A stretch of DNA of 63,546 bases from the NCBI GenBank assembly GCA_020054095.1, contig JAGVMA010000004.1:1-63546 (forward strand). The letters are read 5' to 3'. Shown one piece after another: positions 43,985 through 53,248 of the stretch. Source of the stretch: Bacteroidia bacterium (lineage in GTDB: Bacteria > Bacteroidota > Bacteroidia > JADZBD01). The position numbers and the translations under genes were made by a program. Below the pieces are notes generated by a model. The model saw nothing but the letters and a program-made list of their open reading frames with translations, was not told where the DNA came from and did no database searches. Every line of letters starts with the position of its first letter. The first letter of the stretch is position 1.

Positions 43985-45343
43985 TTAAATTCTAAATAAG
44001 AGTACTAAAATTATTCTGTTTTCTGATTTTACAAGATCTGGCCTCCACTTGGGATCAAGTGCGCTGGTGCTATACCCCGTTTGTGAAGTAACACCGCCTT
44101 GGCCAGCAAAATACGGAACACTGCTTTCGCGGTGAACAAACTCTAATCGTGCGGTAATACTTTGATTGGGCATAAAGTCTAAATTTGCAGAACAGTCCCA
44201 TCCGAAAAATTTATCGCCCGGGTTTGCACTAAATGGAAAATTTCCTTCAGTGCCGGTTGGATTATTAGGGTTAGGAAGAGGGCTAGCCTGTCCAGTTGGG
44301 TATAATACCAAATATCGGCCGGGGTTCGTCATCATTCCCCCGCCTATTGTCCAAGCAAACCTATTTTTTAAAAACCATACCCTGTTATAAATCATGAAAC
44401 TCGCAAAATATTGTGCAGGTTTAGTTGCATCAGATGCATTAAAGCCATTTACCCCTCCACCGTATTCACAGCCAATATCTGCTGTTATTGAAAAAGCGGC
44501 TTTTGACACACTCTTTGATTCGGGTCTGTTAAGATAGCGGAGCAAAATACTATTATCTGAGTGAAAACGCTTTCTTTCAGGAATTCCAGCAGCATCAGTG
44601 CCAAAGTAATTATTTGTAAGAAACTTAAAGTTATTACTCGGAATCCATGTAACATTGGCTCCTACGCCAGGCATAGTGTTAAATTTGCCGTAGCTTTGCC
44701 AGCCATTAATTATCCAGGGCTCTATCTTTAAATGTTTGGTAGGATATATTTGGATTCTTATTCCATTGAAAAACCATGGTGTGTTATCGCTGGTAAATGA
44801 GGCCTGATATTCCCAGTTTTCTGGTTGGTAATATGAGTTTAAGCCTATGTATGACATAAACATACCCGCATCAATATTAATTCCATACCATTTGTTAATA
44901 TGGTATCCCACATATCCTTCACTCAAAAAACGATATACGTTTGCAAGTTGATATTGTCCTCTATAGGGGCTGTAATCGTTTCTGGGTACTATAACTGAGC
45001 GAGTTCCAAATTGTGTCATAAATCTTGCACGAGCGTTTTGATAATTTAAATCGCCACCAAAGTGTAATGCAGAAAGCTGCACCTCATTGTTACGAGCCAA
45101 AGCGGTGGAGCCAACAACCGTGTTGTCAATTGGGTTGTTAAATGAATAAGTATAATTAACATCCATTAAAATACTTGGGATAAAATATTTCAGTTTTTCG
45201 AAAACCGAAGAATCTCTTCGGTCGCTGCCATTTTGCCACGTTAAATCAATACCTTCAAATGGTTCTCCTTTTTGTTGTGAATAGGCAATGCTTGTTTGAA
45301 AAGTTACAAATAGAATGATAAAACAAGTGATTTTTTTTTTCAT
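43985..45343 (-). CDS. Outer membrane beta-barrel protein, OmpL/BBP2 porin-like, 452 aa
   Basis: A signal peptide (1-22, TSIAYSQ) precedes a protein of alternating beta strands with aromatic girdles, for example YVGYHINKWYGINIDAGMF, GYHIN-type turns, WYGINI and LKIEPWIINGWQSYG. It ends in a C-terminal strand NRIILVLLFRI with terminal hydrophobics, typical of an outer membrane barrel. Similar barrels sit beside kdp genes in Bacteroidota, and this one lies between kdpE and kup. A role in ion passage across the outer membrane is inferred from position. It follows kdpE on the same strand after a gap of about 108 bp. Confidence 0.75.
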   Translation of the reverse strand: MKKKITCFIILFVTFQTSIAYSQQKGEPFEGIDLTWQNGSDRRDSSVFEKLKYFIPSILMDVNYTYSFNNPIDNTVVGSTALARNNEVQLSALHFGGDLNYQNARARFMTQFGTRSVIVPRNDYSPYRGQYQLANVYRFLSEGYVGYHINKWYGINIDAGMFMSYIGLNSYYQPENWEYQASFTSDNTPWFFNGIRIQIYPTKHLKIEPWIINGWQSYGKFNTMPGVGANVTWIPSNNFKFLTNNYFGTDAAGIPERKRFHSDNSILLRYLNRPESKSVSKAAFSITADIGCEYGGGVNGFNASDATKPAQYFASFMIYNRVWFLKNRFAWTIGGGMMTNPGRYLVLYPTGQASPLPNPNNPTGTEGNFPFSANPGDKFFGWDCSANLDFMPNQSITARLEFVHRESSVPYFAGQGGVTSQTGYSTSALDPKWRPDLVKSENRIILVLLFRI

Positions 45344-45451
45344 TTAGCGGAATTTTTATAGTCAGCAAAGGTATCTTTGCCGCTATAATTAAAATATAAG
45401 CGATAAACAATTAAACATAAAGATTTTATAAAGACAGAATGTAATATTGCT

Positions 45452-46129
45452 TTAAACAAACCTATATCCAACTCCGCTTTCAGTAATAATATGTCTTGGT
45501 CGGTTAGGCGAAATTTCAATTTTTTTCCGCAAGGTTCCAACAAAAACCCTTAAGTACTGCGTTTCGGTTTGCAGGCCCACCCCCCAAATTTCTCTTAAAA
45601 TATACTGGTGTGTTAAAACCCTTCCCGCATTATTTGCAAATAGTGCAAGTAAGTCATATTCTGTTGAGGTAAGTTTTATTAAGTCGCCTTCCCTCTTCAC
45701 TGTTCTACCGACAAAGTCAATTTCTATATCATTAAACAAGTTCAATGCATTACCTTCGGGCGATGTGTTTCGTTTTAGCGATGCTCTAATACGAGCCAGC
45801 AGCTCTCCTGTTCTGAATGGTTTTGTTAGATAATCGGTTGCCCCATTATCAAGTGCCAAAACTATGTCGTTTTCGTTGTTTTGAACCGAAAGTATAATTA
45901 TCGCTTTCTTGTACCAAACACGGAGTTCTTTGAGCACCTCATGACCACTTTTGTCAGGTAACCCCAAATCCAAAATAATCAAATCGGGAGCTCTATTAGC
46001 CGACAACAGTATTCCTTCTTTTCCGCTTTCGGCTTGCAAAACCTTATAGCCATTACTTTCTAAATTTATTTCAAGTAATTTTCTAATTTGCGGTTCATCA
46101 TCTATAACTAATATTTCTAACTTACTCAT
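45452..46129 (-). CDS. KdpE-like OmpR-family response regulator, 225 aa
   Basis: The receiver domain has acidic residues at 10-12 (VIDDEP), phospho-acceptor Asp54 (LIILDLGLPD) and Lys102-region TDYLTKPFRTGELLARI. The winged-helix output domain spans about 130-225 (IKLTSTEYDLLALFANNAGRVLTHQYILREIWG ... broken here only by citation length). The pattern VGLQTETQYLRVFVGTLRKK is characteristic of KdpE. It overlaps the sensor kinase gene by 8 bp. The usual target kdpFABC is absent nearby, so the adjacent barrel or kup may be the regulated genes. Confidence 0.88.
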   Translation of the reverse strand: MSKLEILVIDDEPQIRKLLEINLESNGYKVLQAESGKEGILLSANRAPDLIILDLGLPDKSGHEVLKELRVWYKKAIIILSVQNNENDIVLALDNGATDYLTKPFRTGELLARIRASLKRNTSPEGNALNLFNDIEIDFVGRTVKREGDLIKLTSTEYDLLALFANNAGRVLTHQYILREIWGVGLQTETQYLRVFVGTLRKKIEISPNRPRHIITESGVGYRFV

Positions 46130-47201
46130 TGCTTATATTGTTTACAAATGATATGGGGCACGGTATACTAATTGTAAATTTCGCACCTCCTTCTTTTCTG
46201 TTTTCCAAAGAAATTTCACCCCCATGCGACTCTATAAACCCCTTTGCAATTGAAAGCCCGAGACCAGTACCACCCGTTTTTGTCTGAGGGAGACGATAAA
46301 ACTTGTCAAACACTTTATCAATTTCACTTTTTGGGAAACCACTACCACTATCTGCAATGCTTATTTTGCATACATCATTCGCAAAACTTGCTTCGATTAA
46401 TATTTTGGTTTGTTCGGGCGTGTATTGAATTGCATTATGAATAATGTTGTGTAGTACATTTTCAACTAAACCGCTGTCAAGTTTAAATAAAGGCAATCTT
46501 TCATTGGCCTCAAAAATTATTTTGTGCGAACGTTCATCGTCCGAAAATTTTTCAATAACGGAAAACACAAGCTCATTCATATCGCTCCAGTCCTTTTTCA
46601 ATTGTAAAATACCGGTTTCTAATCTACTCATGTTCAATAAATTTTCAACCTGCCTGTTAAGCCTCCCTCCCGCAATCTCTACCTCGCTAAAGAGCTTAGC
46701 CCTGTTTACTTCCGATAGCTGACTATGGTTCTCTTTAAGAGTATCAATGGCGCCCAGCATTGTAGAAAGCGGGGTACGTATTTCGTGGCTTAGCGAGTTT
46801 AAAAGCGTGTTATATAAGCGTATTGTTTTTTCTCTCTCTTCTTTTTCTCTGGCTCGTTGTTCTGTATTTCTTATTTTAATTGTAAGTGCGGCATTTATTG
46901 ATGCAATGATAAAATACATCAAAAAAAGCAATAAATCTTCTGTGCTATCAATATGAAAGGTAAAGAGTGGTGGAATAAAAAAGAAATTAAGTATAAGTGC
47001 GCTCAATAAAGCAGCAGTTAGCACAGGAAAAATATCAAAAAGCACAGCAAGTAACGAAACCGTGAACAGTAGTATTAGTGCAACTGTTTTGTAGCCAATT
47101 GTATCTGATAAAATAAATCCCGTAAGAGACACAAAAGTAACCGATAGTATGCTTACAAAATATTGAGTAACCTTTTTTAATTTTTTATCTGTATAATCCA
47201 T
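46122..47201 (-). CDS. KdpD-like sensor histidine kinase lacking the N-terminal KdpD/USP domains, 359 aa
   Basis: Four membrane segments of the DUF4118 type (about 14-108, including YKTVALILLFTVSLLAVLF and LNFFFIPPLFTFHIDSTED) are followed by a dimerisation domain with phospho-acceptor His139 (SLSHEIRTPLSTMLG). The ATPase domain has N box ENVLHNIIHNAIQYTPE, G1 ADSGSGFP and G2 GTGLGLSIAKGFIESHGG. Full-length KdpD is near 900 aa and has cytoplasmic KdpD and USP domains that sense K+ and nucleotide signals; those are missing here. The split form implies a different or separate input. Confidence 0.88.
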   Translation of the reverse strand: MDYTDKKLKKVTQYFVSILSVTFVSLTGFILSDTIGYKTVALILLFTVSLLAVLFDIFPVLTAALLSALILNFFFIPPLFTFHIDSTEDLLLFLMYFIIASINAALTIKIRNTEQRAREKEEREKTIRLYNTLLNSLSHEIRTPLSTMLGAIDTLKENHSQLSEVNRAKLFSEVEIAGGRLNRQVENLLNMSRLETGILQLKKDWSDMNELVFSVIEKFSDDERSHKIIFEANERLPLFKLDSGLVENVLHNIIHNAIQYTPEQTKILIEASFANDVCKISIADSGSGFPKSEIDKVFDKFYRLPQTKTGGTGLGLSIAKGFIESHGGEISLENRKEGGAKFTISIPCPISFVNNISNE

Positions 47202-47340
47202 TACGTTATTTTTACGAAAATACTTGTTAGTGCATAAAGAATTTGTAAAAAATAAAATTGATAAAAAAACAGATGTGTTAACAGTAATAAATAAAATAAG
47301 ACATTTTTTAAAAACGCTATAACTACATTTGACAAAAAAA

Positions 47341-48120
47341 ATGAATTACGAAAACCTTTTATATAAAACCGAAAACGGAATTGCCACCATTACCGTTAAC
47401 CGCCCCGATAAATTAAATGCGCTTAATAAAAAAACGGTTGAAGAAATTGGATCGGCTATTAAACTTGCCGAAACCGACTCGGCTGTAAATGCAATTATAG
47501 TTACAGGCGCAGGACCAAAATCATTTGTTGCCGGTGCCGATATTTCTGAATTTTTAGGATTGACAGTAGAGCAAGGTAAAGCGCTTGCACAGGCAGGACA
47601 AAATGTTTTTTTCGCGATAGAAAATTGTACTAAACCTGTGGTGGCTGCCGTAAATGGTTTTGCACTTGGCGGAGGTTGTGAGCTGGCAATGGCTTGCCAC
47701 ATTCGCATTGCAAGCGATAATGCAAAATTTGGTCAGCCGGAAGTTAATCTGGGTTTAATTGCGGGTTATGGCGGCACACAGCGATTAACACAATACATCG
47801 GTAAGGCTAAATCAATGGAATTGCACATGACTGCCGATATGATTACTGCCGAACAAGCGCTACAGCTTGGCTTGGTAAACTATGTTACCACGCCCGATGC
47901 GCTTATTGCAAAATGCACCGAGCTGATTGAAAAAATAAAAACCAAATCTCCTAAAGCTGTTTCGGGGGTAATTGCATCCATCAATGGGTTTTATAAAAAC
48001 GGTGTAGATGGATTTGCAAACGAAGTAAACGAATTTGGAAAATGCTTTGCCACCGAAGATTTTAAAGAAGGCACTGCCGCATTTTTAGAAAAGCGCAAAG
48101 CAAATTTTACGGGGAAATAA
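47341..48120 (+). CDS. Enoyl-CoA hydratase/crotonase family protein, 259 aa
   Basis: The start is the ATG at 47341 (MNYENLLYKTENGIATITVNRP); the TTG at 47329 is an unlikely extension. The oxyanion-hole motif GAGPKSFVAGADISEF, the substrate loop AAVNGFALGGGCELAMACH, and GQPEVNLGLIAGYGGTQRL with Glu are intact. It ends KRKANFTGK like short-chain enoyl-CoA hydratases and crotonases. It hydrates trans-2-enoyl-CoA in fatty-acid or butyrate-type metabolism; the exact substrate is not deducible. It is followed by a small pseudo-receiver gene. Confidence 0.92.
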   Translation: MNYENLLYKTENGIATITVNRPDKLNALNKKTVEEIGSAIKLAETDSAVNAIIVTGAGPKSFVAGADISEFLGLTVEQGKALAQAGQNVFFAIENCTKPVVAAVNGFALGGGCELAMACHIRIASDNAKFGQPEVNLGLIAGYGGTQRLTQYIGKAKSMELHMTADMITAEQALQLGLVNYVTTPDALIAKCTELIEKIKTKSPKAVSGVIASINGFYKNGVDGFANEVNEFGKCFATEDFKEGTAAFLEKRKANFTGK

Positions 48121-48156
48121 TTTTTCAGACATTAAAAGCAAATACACTACACACGG

Positions 48157-48426
48157 ATGAAAAAGGTTTTGGTGATAGGGCGACATGCCGATATGCTTGC
48201 CAAAGTGGTTGTTATGTTAACACAAAATGGTTACGCAGCTATAGGCGCTATCGAAAACAACAACGCACTTGAGCTTTTTCAAACTTATCAGCCCACAGCA
48301 GTAGTAATTGGTGGCGGAGTAGATGTGGAAAGCAGAAATTTATTTAAACAAAAATTTAGTAGTGCAAAAATAATTGAAGCACACCCACACACCGTTTTAT
48401 CCGACTTGAATTTAGTTTTCCAATAA
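48157..48426 (+). CDS. Small degenerate receiver-like protein, 89 aa
   Basis: The sequence has the beta-alpha rhythm of a response-regulator receiver: KVLVIGRHADMLAKVVVML, then YAAIGAIENNNALELFQTY and PTAVVIGGGVDVESR. The acidic pair expected after the first strand is replaced by Gly-Arg-His, and the phospho-acceptor Asp at the end of the third strand by Gly-Gly. It therefore cannot be a normal phosphorelay receiver. It ends AHPHTVLSDLNLVFQ. It lies 36 bp after the crotonase gene and may be co-transcribed. Function unknown. Confidence 0.7.
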   Translation: MKKVLVIGRHADMLAKVVVMLTQNGYAAIGAIENNNALELFQTYQPTAVVIGGGVDVESRNLFKQKFSSAKIIEAHPHTVLSDLNLVFQ

Positions 48427-48465
48427 GTTTTTATCTGGCACTATCTGCAATCCTAACTCCTAAAC

Positions 48466-51132
48466 CTACATGCCCATATCTTGCATGCCATCGGTGTTAA
48501 ACTTCATATTCTTGCGTTTGAAAATAGAAACATCAAATTTCCCGAAACGGTAATTAAAGTTTAAGCGAAAAAATAATTGGTCGCGCCTACGCGAAACATC
48601 TTGCACAAAAAAACTCGATTCGGTGTGCGTAATATTTATTTTTGATTTTAGCACATCTTGCACATTAAGCGTTAGCGATGCCTGCTTTTCTTTCATGAAT
48701 TCCCATTTTAATGCGGCATCTAAAACGTAAACCGGTTCGGTATAACCTTGCGCAGTAGCCGAATTGCCACCCCACATGCCACCGCCACCCATGCCACCAC
48801 CCATTCCGCCCCAGCGGCCACCGCCACCACCTCCGCTCACGGGTAAATTACTTTTGGCGGTGTACTCGGCAGTTAGTTGTAAGTTTAAATTTTTAGGAAG
48901 TTTAAATGTGGTGTTAAGGCGCGCAAACCAATTAAAGCGCTCGTTAATTAATCCGCTATCAATGTTTGATGCATTAATAGTGGTGTAATAAAAATTAGCG
49001 CTTGCAGTTATGTCTAGCCATTTTTTTATACTGTTTTTGCTTGTAAGTTCTGCTCCATACGAATTACTGTAAAGCGAATTTTTATAAGTGTTTACAACAA
49101 TATCGCGTTGCAACAATGGGTTGTATTCCAAAAACTGATAGCCGGTAATTAAATTGGTAGAGTATTTATAGTAAACCGAAATCATAAGATTATTAGAACG
49201 ATTAAAATTCTTGAGATAATTTAATTCTACTGAATTGGTGAATTCGGGCTGCAAGGCCGGATTGCCTCTGCGCACATTTAGCGAATCAGAAAAATCAGTA
49301 GCCGGAATAAGCTGAAAAAAATTAGGGCGATTAACTTTTCGCGAATAGCTGAATTGCAAATCGCTTTTATCGCTGATGTGGTAAGTGAAAAAGGCGCTCG
49401 GAAACGGAGCCACCGGAAATGTGTATCCATACGTTTTATTTGAATCGAGCAGTTGGCCTCCGTATATCGAGCTCTCGGCACGTAAACCTAATTGATAAGT
49501 AAATTTTTTATACTCTTTGCTGTAGGTTAAATAGGCGGCATAAACTTGGTCGGTAAAAATATAATTAGCACCAAATGTATTTAGCAGCATAAATTCATTG
49601 GTAAGCGGATTAAAAATATAACTCTCGTTATGCGTATCATAATCTTTGATAGATGCGCGCACGCCAAAATCAATTCGTTGTTCGTTTTTTAATGGTGTGG
49701 TGTAATCTATCTGTGCGGTTAAAAACCAACTTCCGCCATAACCCTTTTGTTGTTGTTTAATTGCTTGCCCTTGTTCGGTACCACTCATATCGTAATAGTT
49801 GGTTACAAAATTTCCATCCATGCCAAAACGGTTAATATTAAAATTAATATCAGATGTAAGTTCGCGGCCTTCTTTCGGAAAAATATGTTTGTAGAGCAAC
49901 GATGTTCCGGAGTTTTTAAAAACACGATCGGTAACAGAGTGTCGCGTGTTATCCGAAAAAGTATTGTTGCTTACCGTATCCACACGTGTATTCAAATAAT
50001 CGTTCAAATTAAAATCACCCATACCTATGTTTTGTGAAAAAGTGATGGTGTTTCGGTTATTGATAAAATAATCAAATCCAATTCTGCCAAATCCGAAAAA
50101 GCCATTATTGGTAGATGGAGATGTTTGTGTTAGGTTAGTGAGTGGGTTGCCGATTAAATTTTTGCGAGTGGTAATATTTTCAGCAATTGATCTTCGCTGA
50201 TTACCAAATAAGCTGATGAAGAAATTAAATTTTCCTTCGCGCACATTAAAATCGCCTCCACCGCCAAGGCGTAATCGTTGGTCAATACTTAGTCTTGCGC
50301 TTCCGTTGTAACCTATTCGTTTGCTTTTTTTAAGAACAATATTAATGATGCCCGCCATGCCACCTGAAGCATCGTACTTGGCCGATGGATTAGAGATTAC
50401 TTCAATTTTATCAATCGCATCGGCCGGAATTTGATCAATCGTAAGTGTGGTGGGGCGGCCATCAACAAAAATTTGTGGCGATGCGTTGCGCATGTTTACG
50501 TTTCCATCCATATCAACTGTAACTGCCGGAATGTTTTTTAAAACATCTTCTGCTGTTCCACCGGTGGTGGTGGTCATGTTATCTACATTGTATATTTTTT
50601 TGTCGAGTTTAATTTCTACTAATGGTTTATCATCGGTAATCACCACTTCGTTAAGTTGTTTCACATCGGGTGCAAGTTTTATGTTGCCCAAGTCTTTATC
50701 AACTGCCCCCAGCATTTTCGAAAAATTAAAATTACCATCACCGCTTTGTTGCCCACCACTTTTTTTCATCATTTCGCCCATATTTATATTGAACGAAAAA
50801 TTTTGCTCCATTGTTTTATAACCAAGTGCCGTAATTTTTATTACAAAATTTCCAATAACCGGAATTTCATTTAAACTGAAATCGCCATTGGCCTTAGATA
50901 AATCACCGGTAATTACACCGTGCTTTAGCGCCTTGGTGGCAGTATCGTATTTGTTGCCAATAATTTGCACCACCACATATTCAATGGGTTTTCCTGAAAT
51001 GCTGTCAACTATTTTTCCGTAAACATGGCCCACGTTCATATTCATACCCTTGCCGCCACCCACAGGAAATTGAGCTTTTGCTGATGCAAAAATCAGTAGA
51101 AAAAAAAGGAGATTGTAAAATTTGCTTCGCAT
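48466..51132 (-). CDS. TonB-dependent-receptor-like outer membrane beta-barrel protein (OMP_b-brl_3 type), 888 aa
   Basis: A signal peptide (1-20, FASAKAQ) precedes a carboxypeptidase-regulatory-like beta sandwich (about 33-125, GKIVDSISGKPIEYVVVQI), a plug domain (about 160-260, KKIYNVDNMTTTTGGTAEDVLKNIP split by family insertions, then GGMAGIINIVLKK), and a barrel to residue about 870. A Gly/Met/Trp-rich stretch lies near 765-800 (GGGMGGGGMWGG). The protein lacks a clear TonB box but otherwise resembles receptors that Bacteroidota use for unknown ligands. Ligand unknown. It is monocistronic, with about 200 bp to the divergent flippase operon. Confidence 0.85.
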   Translation of the reverse strand: MRSKFYNLLFFLLIFASAKAQFPVGGGKGMNMNVGHVYGKIVDSISGKPIEYVVVQIIGNKYDTATKALKHGVITGDLSKANGDFSLNEIPVIGNFVIKITALGYKTMEQNFSFNINMGEMMKKSGGQQSGDGNFNFSKMLGAVDKDLGNIKLAPDVKQLNEVVITDDKPLVEIKLDKKIYNVDNMTTTTGGTAEDVLKNIPAVTVDMDGNVNMRNASPQIFVDGRPTTLTIDQIPADAIDKIEVISNPSAKYDASGGMAGIINIVLKKSKRIGYNGSARLSIDQRLRLGGGGDFNVREGKFNFFISLFGNQRRSIAENITTRKNLIGNPLTNLTQTSPSTNNGFFGFGRIGFDYFINNRNTITFSQNIGMGDFNLNDYLNTRVDTVSNNTFSDNTRHSVTDRVFKNSGTSLLYKHIFPKEGRELTSDINFNINRFGMDGNFVTNYYDMSGTEQGQAIKQQQKGYGGSWFLTAQIDYTTPLKNEQRIDFGVRASIKDYDTHNESYIFNPLTNEFMLLNTFGANYIFTDQVYAAYLTYSKEYKKFTYQLGLRAESSIYGGQLLDSNKTYGYTFPVAPFPSAFFTYHISDKSDLQFSYSRKVNRPNFFQLIPATDFSDSLNVRRGNPALQPEFTNSVELNYLKNFNRSNNLMISVYYKYSTNLITGYQFLEYNPLLQRDIVVNTYKNSLYSNSYGAELTSKNSIKKWLDITASANFYYTTINASNIDSGLINERFNWFARLNTTFKLPKNLNLQLTAEYTAKSNLPVSGGGGGGRWGGMGGGMGGGGMWGGNSATAQGYTEPVYVLDAALKWEFMKEKQASLTLNVQDVLKSKINITHTESSFFVQDVSRRRDQLFFRLNFNYRFGKFDVSIFKRKNMKFNTDGMQDMGM

Positions 51133-51330
51133 TAAATTTGTGGAAACAAATGTAAGTTAAATAATAAATGCAGGTGTTTTTTCATCTACTCATATTGCCA
51201 TTTAACCGCAAAGATTAACCTTTTGCACGTATTTAACTTTTTTTAACAACAATATGCTGAGTGTTTTAGCCGTTCGGATTCCGAATAAGATGCCAAGTTT
51301 TAATTACTTTTACCCTTAGCGAAACAGCGA

Positions 51331-52797
51331 ATGCAACTAAAAAAATTAATAGGTCAAACCGCTATTTACGGACTAAGTACCATCGTAGGCCGACTGCTTA
51401 ATTATTTTCTTGTTCCGCTTTATACTTACACTTTTACTCCTTATGAGTATGGTGTTAACACCGAGTTTTATGCGTACATCTCATTCCTAAATATTATTTT
51501 AACGTATGGAATGGAAACAGCGCTTTTTAATTTTTCGGTAAAAGAGCCGGATAAAAACAAAGTGTATTCCACGGCACTCATTTCTATTTTATTTACTACC
51601 ACTGTTATCACTTGCATTATTTTATTTGCATCGCAAACAATTGCCAATGGATTAGATTATGCAGACAAAGCAGAATTTATTACTTGGGTTGTACTCATTA
51701 TTGCTACCGATGCGCTATGTGCAATTCCATTTGCTAAACTGCGCGAACAAAACAACGCAGCGCGTTTCGCGCTCATTAAAAGCATTAATATTTTTGTAAA
51801 CATTGCTCTTAATCTTTTTTTCATTCTATTATGCAAAGGTGCTTACGAGCGTAACGATGGCAGTTTTTTCGCTTCGTTTTATAATCCCGAAATAGGTATT
51901 GGCTACATTTTCATTGCCAATTTAGTAGCTAACATGGTTTCTGTTTTGCTTTTAGCCCCCGAATTTTTTATGGTAAAATTCAACATTGATTTTGCGCTTT
52001 TAAAACGTATGCTCGTATATGCGGTGCCGCTTTTGTTTCTGGGGCTTGCCGGCATGGTAAACGAAACACTCGACAGAGTGCTGCTTAAATATATTTTACC
52101 GTCAGATACCGCAATGGAGCAAGTGGGTATTTATGGCGCATGTTATAAAATAGCAATTTTGATGACCATATTTGTTCAAGCATTTAGATATGCTGCCGAA
52201 CCATTCTTTTTCTCTCAGTCAACCGATGCCGATGCAAAAACTATTTATGCGCGTGTGATGACTTACTTTGTTATTGCATGCAGTATTATTTTTTTAGCAA
52301 CGATGATGAACATCGCATGGATAAAAGATTTTATAAGCAAACCCTATCAGCAAGGAATAGATGTGGTACCAATTTTATTATTAGCCAACATGTTTTTGGG
52401 CATTTATTTTAACCTTTCGGTGTGGTACAAATTAACCGGGCAAACAAAATACGGTGCATATATCACATTCATTGGCGCACTCATCACCATTGGATTAAAT
52501 TTATTTTGGATTCCGTTTTTGGGTTACACGGGTTCGGCATGGGCCACTTTAATTTGCTACGGCTGCATGATGGTTTTATCTTATCTCATCGGAAATAAAC
52601 ATTATCCTGTTAACTACGATGTAAAACGCATTATTGCCTATATGGCAATATCGCTAATTTTGTATGTAGTGGCAGATAGAATTAATTTCAATTCAGCCAC
52701 CATAAATTTGCTTTTCAAGAATGGAGTATTAATGCTCTTTGTTTTTGGCACCTATTTAATTGAGAAAGCAAGTTTTAAAAAACAATACAATGGTTGA
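51331..52797 (+). CDS. Polysaccharide/lipid flippase of the MOP superfamily, 488 aa
   Basis: A multi-spanning protein (about 13-14 membrane segments). The N-terminus [21 protein letters not shown] is typical of Wzx-like polysaccharide biosynthesis proteins, followed by [15 protein letters not shown]. Internal segments repeat the MATE/MOP two-lobed pattern ([20 protein letters not shown] in the second half). It should flip lipid-linked glycans or related lipids across the inner membrane. It is first in an envelope operon; its stop overlaps the dut start by 8 bp. Confidence 0.88.
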   Translation: MQLKKLIGQTAIYGLSTIVGRLLNYFLVPLYTYTFTPYEYGVNTEFYAYISFLNIILTYGMETALFNFSVKEPDKNKVYSTALISILFTTTVITCIILFASQTIANGLDYADKAEFITWVVLIIATDALCAIPFAKLREQNNAARFALIKSINIFVNIALNLFFILLCKGAYERNDGSFFASFYNPEIGIGYIFIANLVANMVSVLLLAPEFFMVKFNIDFALLKRMLVYAVPLLFLGLAGMVNETLDRVLLKYILPSDTAMEQVGIYGACYKIAILMTIFVQAFRYAAEPFFFSQSTDADAKTIYARVMTYFVIACSIIFLATMMNIAWIKDFISKPYQQGIDVVPILLLANMFLGIYFNLSVWYKLTGQTKYGAYITFIGALITIGLNLFWIPFLGYTGSAWATLICYGCMMVLSYLIGNKHYPVNYDVKRIIAYMAISLILYVVADRINFNSATINLLFKNGVLMLFVFGTYLIEKASFKKQYNG

Positions 52798-53227
52798 AGT
52801 AAAAATCATAAATAAATCAAAACACGAATTACCCGCTTACGCCACATCTGCAGCGGCAGGTATGGATTTGCGCGCCAATTTAGATTCAGCAATAGTAATT
52901 AAACCACTGGAACGCGCGATTGTTTCTACAGGTTTGTTTATGGCGCTGCCCCAAAATTACGAGGCGCAAATACGACCACGCTCCGGCTTGGCTGCTAAAA
53001 ATGGAATCACTGTTTTAAACTCACCAGGCACTATTGATGCTGATTATCGCGGGGAGTTGAAAGTGATATTGGTTAATCTCTCAAACGAGCCTTTTACAAT
53101 TAACGATGGCGAACGTATAGCGCAAATGGTAATAGCAAAGCACGAACAAATAAAATTTAATGAAGTAAAAATTTTAGAAGAAACCGAACGAGGCGAAGGC
53201 GGTTTCGGTAGTACAGGAAAAAAATAA
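52790..53227 (+). CDS. dUTP diphosphatase, 145 aa
   Basis: Hydrolyses dUTP to dUMP, preventing uracil incorporation and supplying dTMP synthesis; an active trimer. The start ATG at 52790 ([19 protein letters not shown]) overlaps the flippase stop. All five motifs are visible: [32 protein letters not shown], the uridine-binding hairpin [18 protein letters not shown], and the C-terminal arm [10 protein letters not shown]. Confidence 0.96.
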   Translation: MVEVKIINKSKHELPAYATSAAAGMDLRANLDSAIVIKPLERAIVSTGLFMALPQNYEAQIRPRSGLAAKNGITVLNSPGTIDADYRGELKVILVNLSNEPFTINDGERIAQMVIAKHEQIKFNEVKILEETERGEGGFGSTGKK

Positions 53228-53248
53228 ACACACAATCAATTTAAGACT

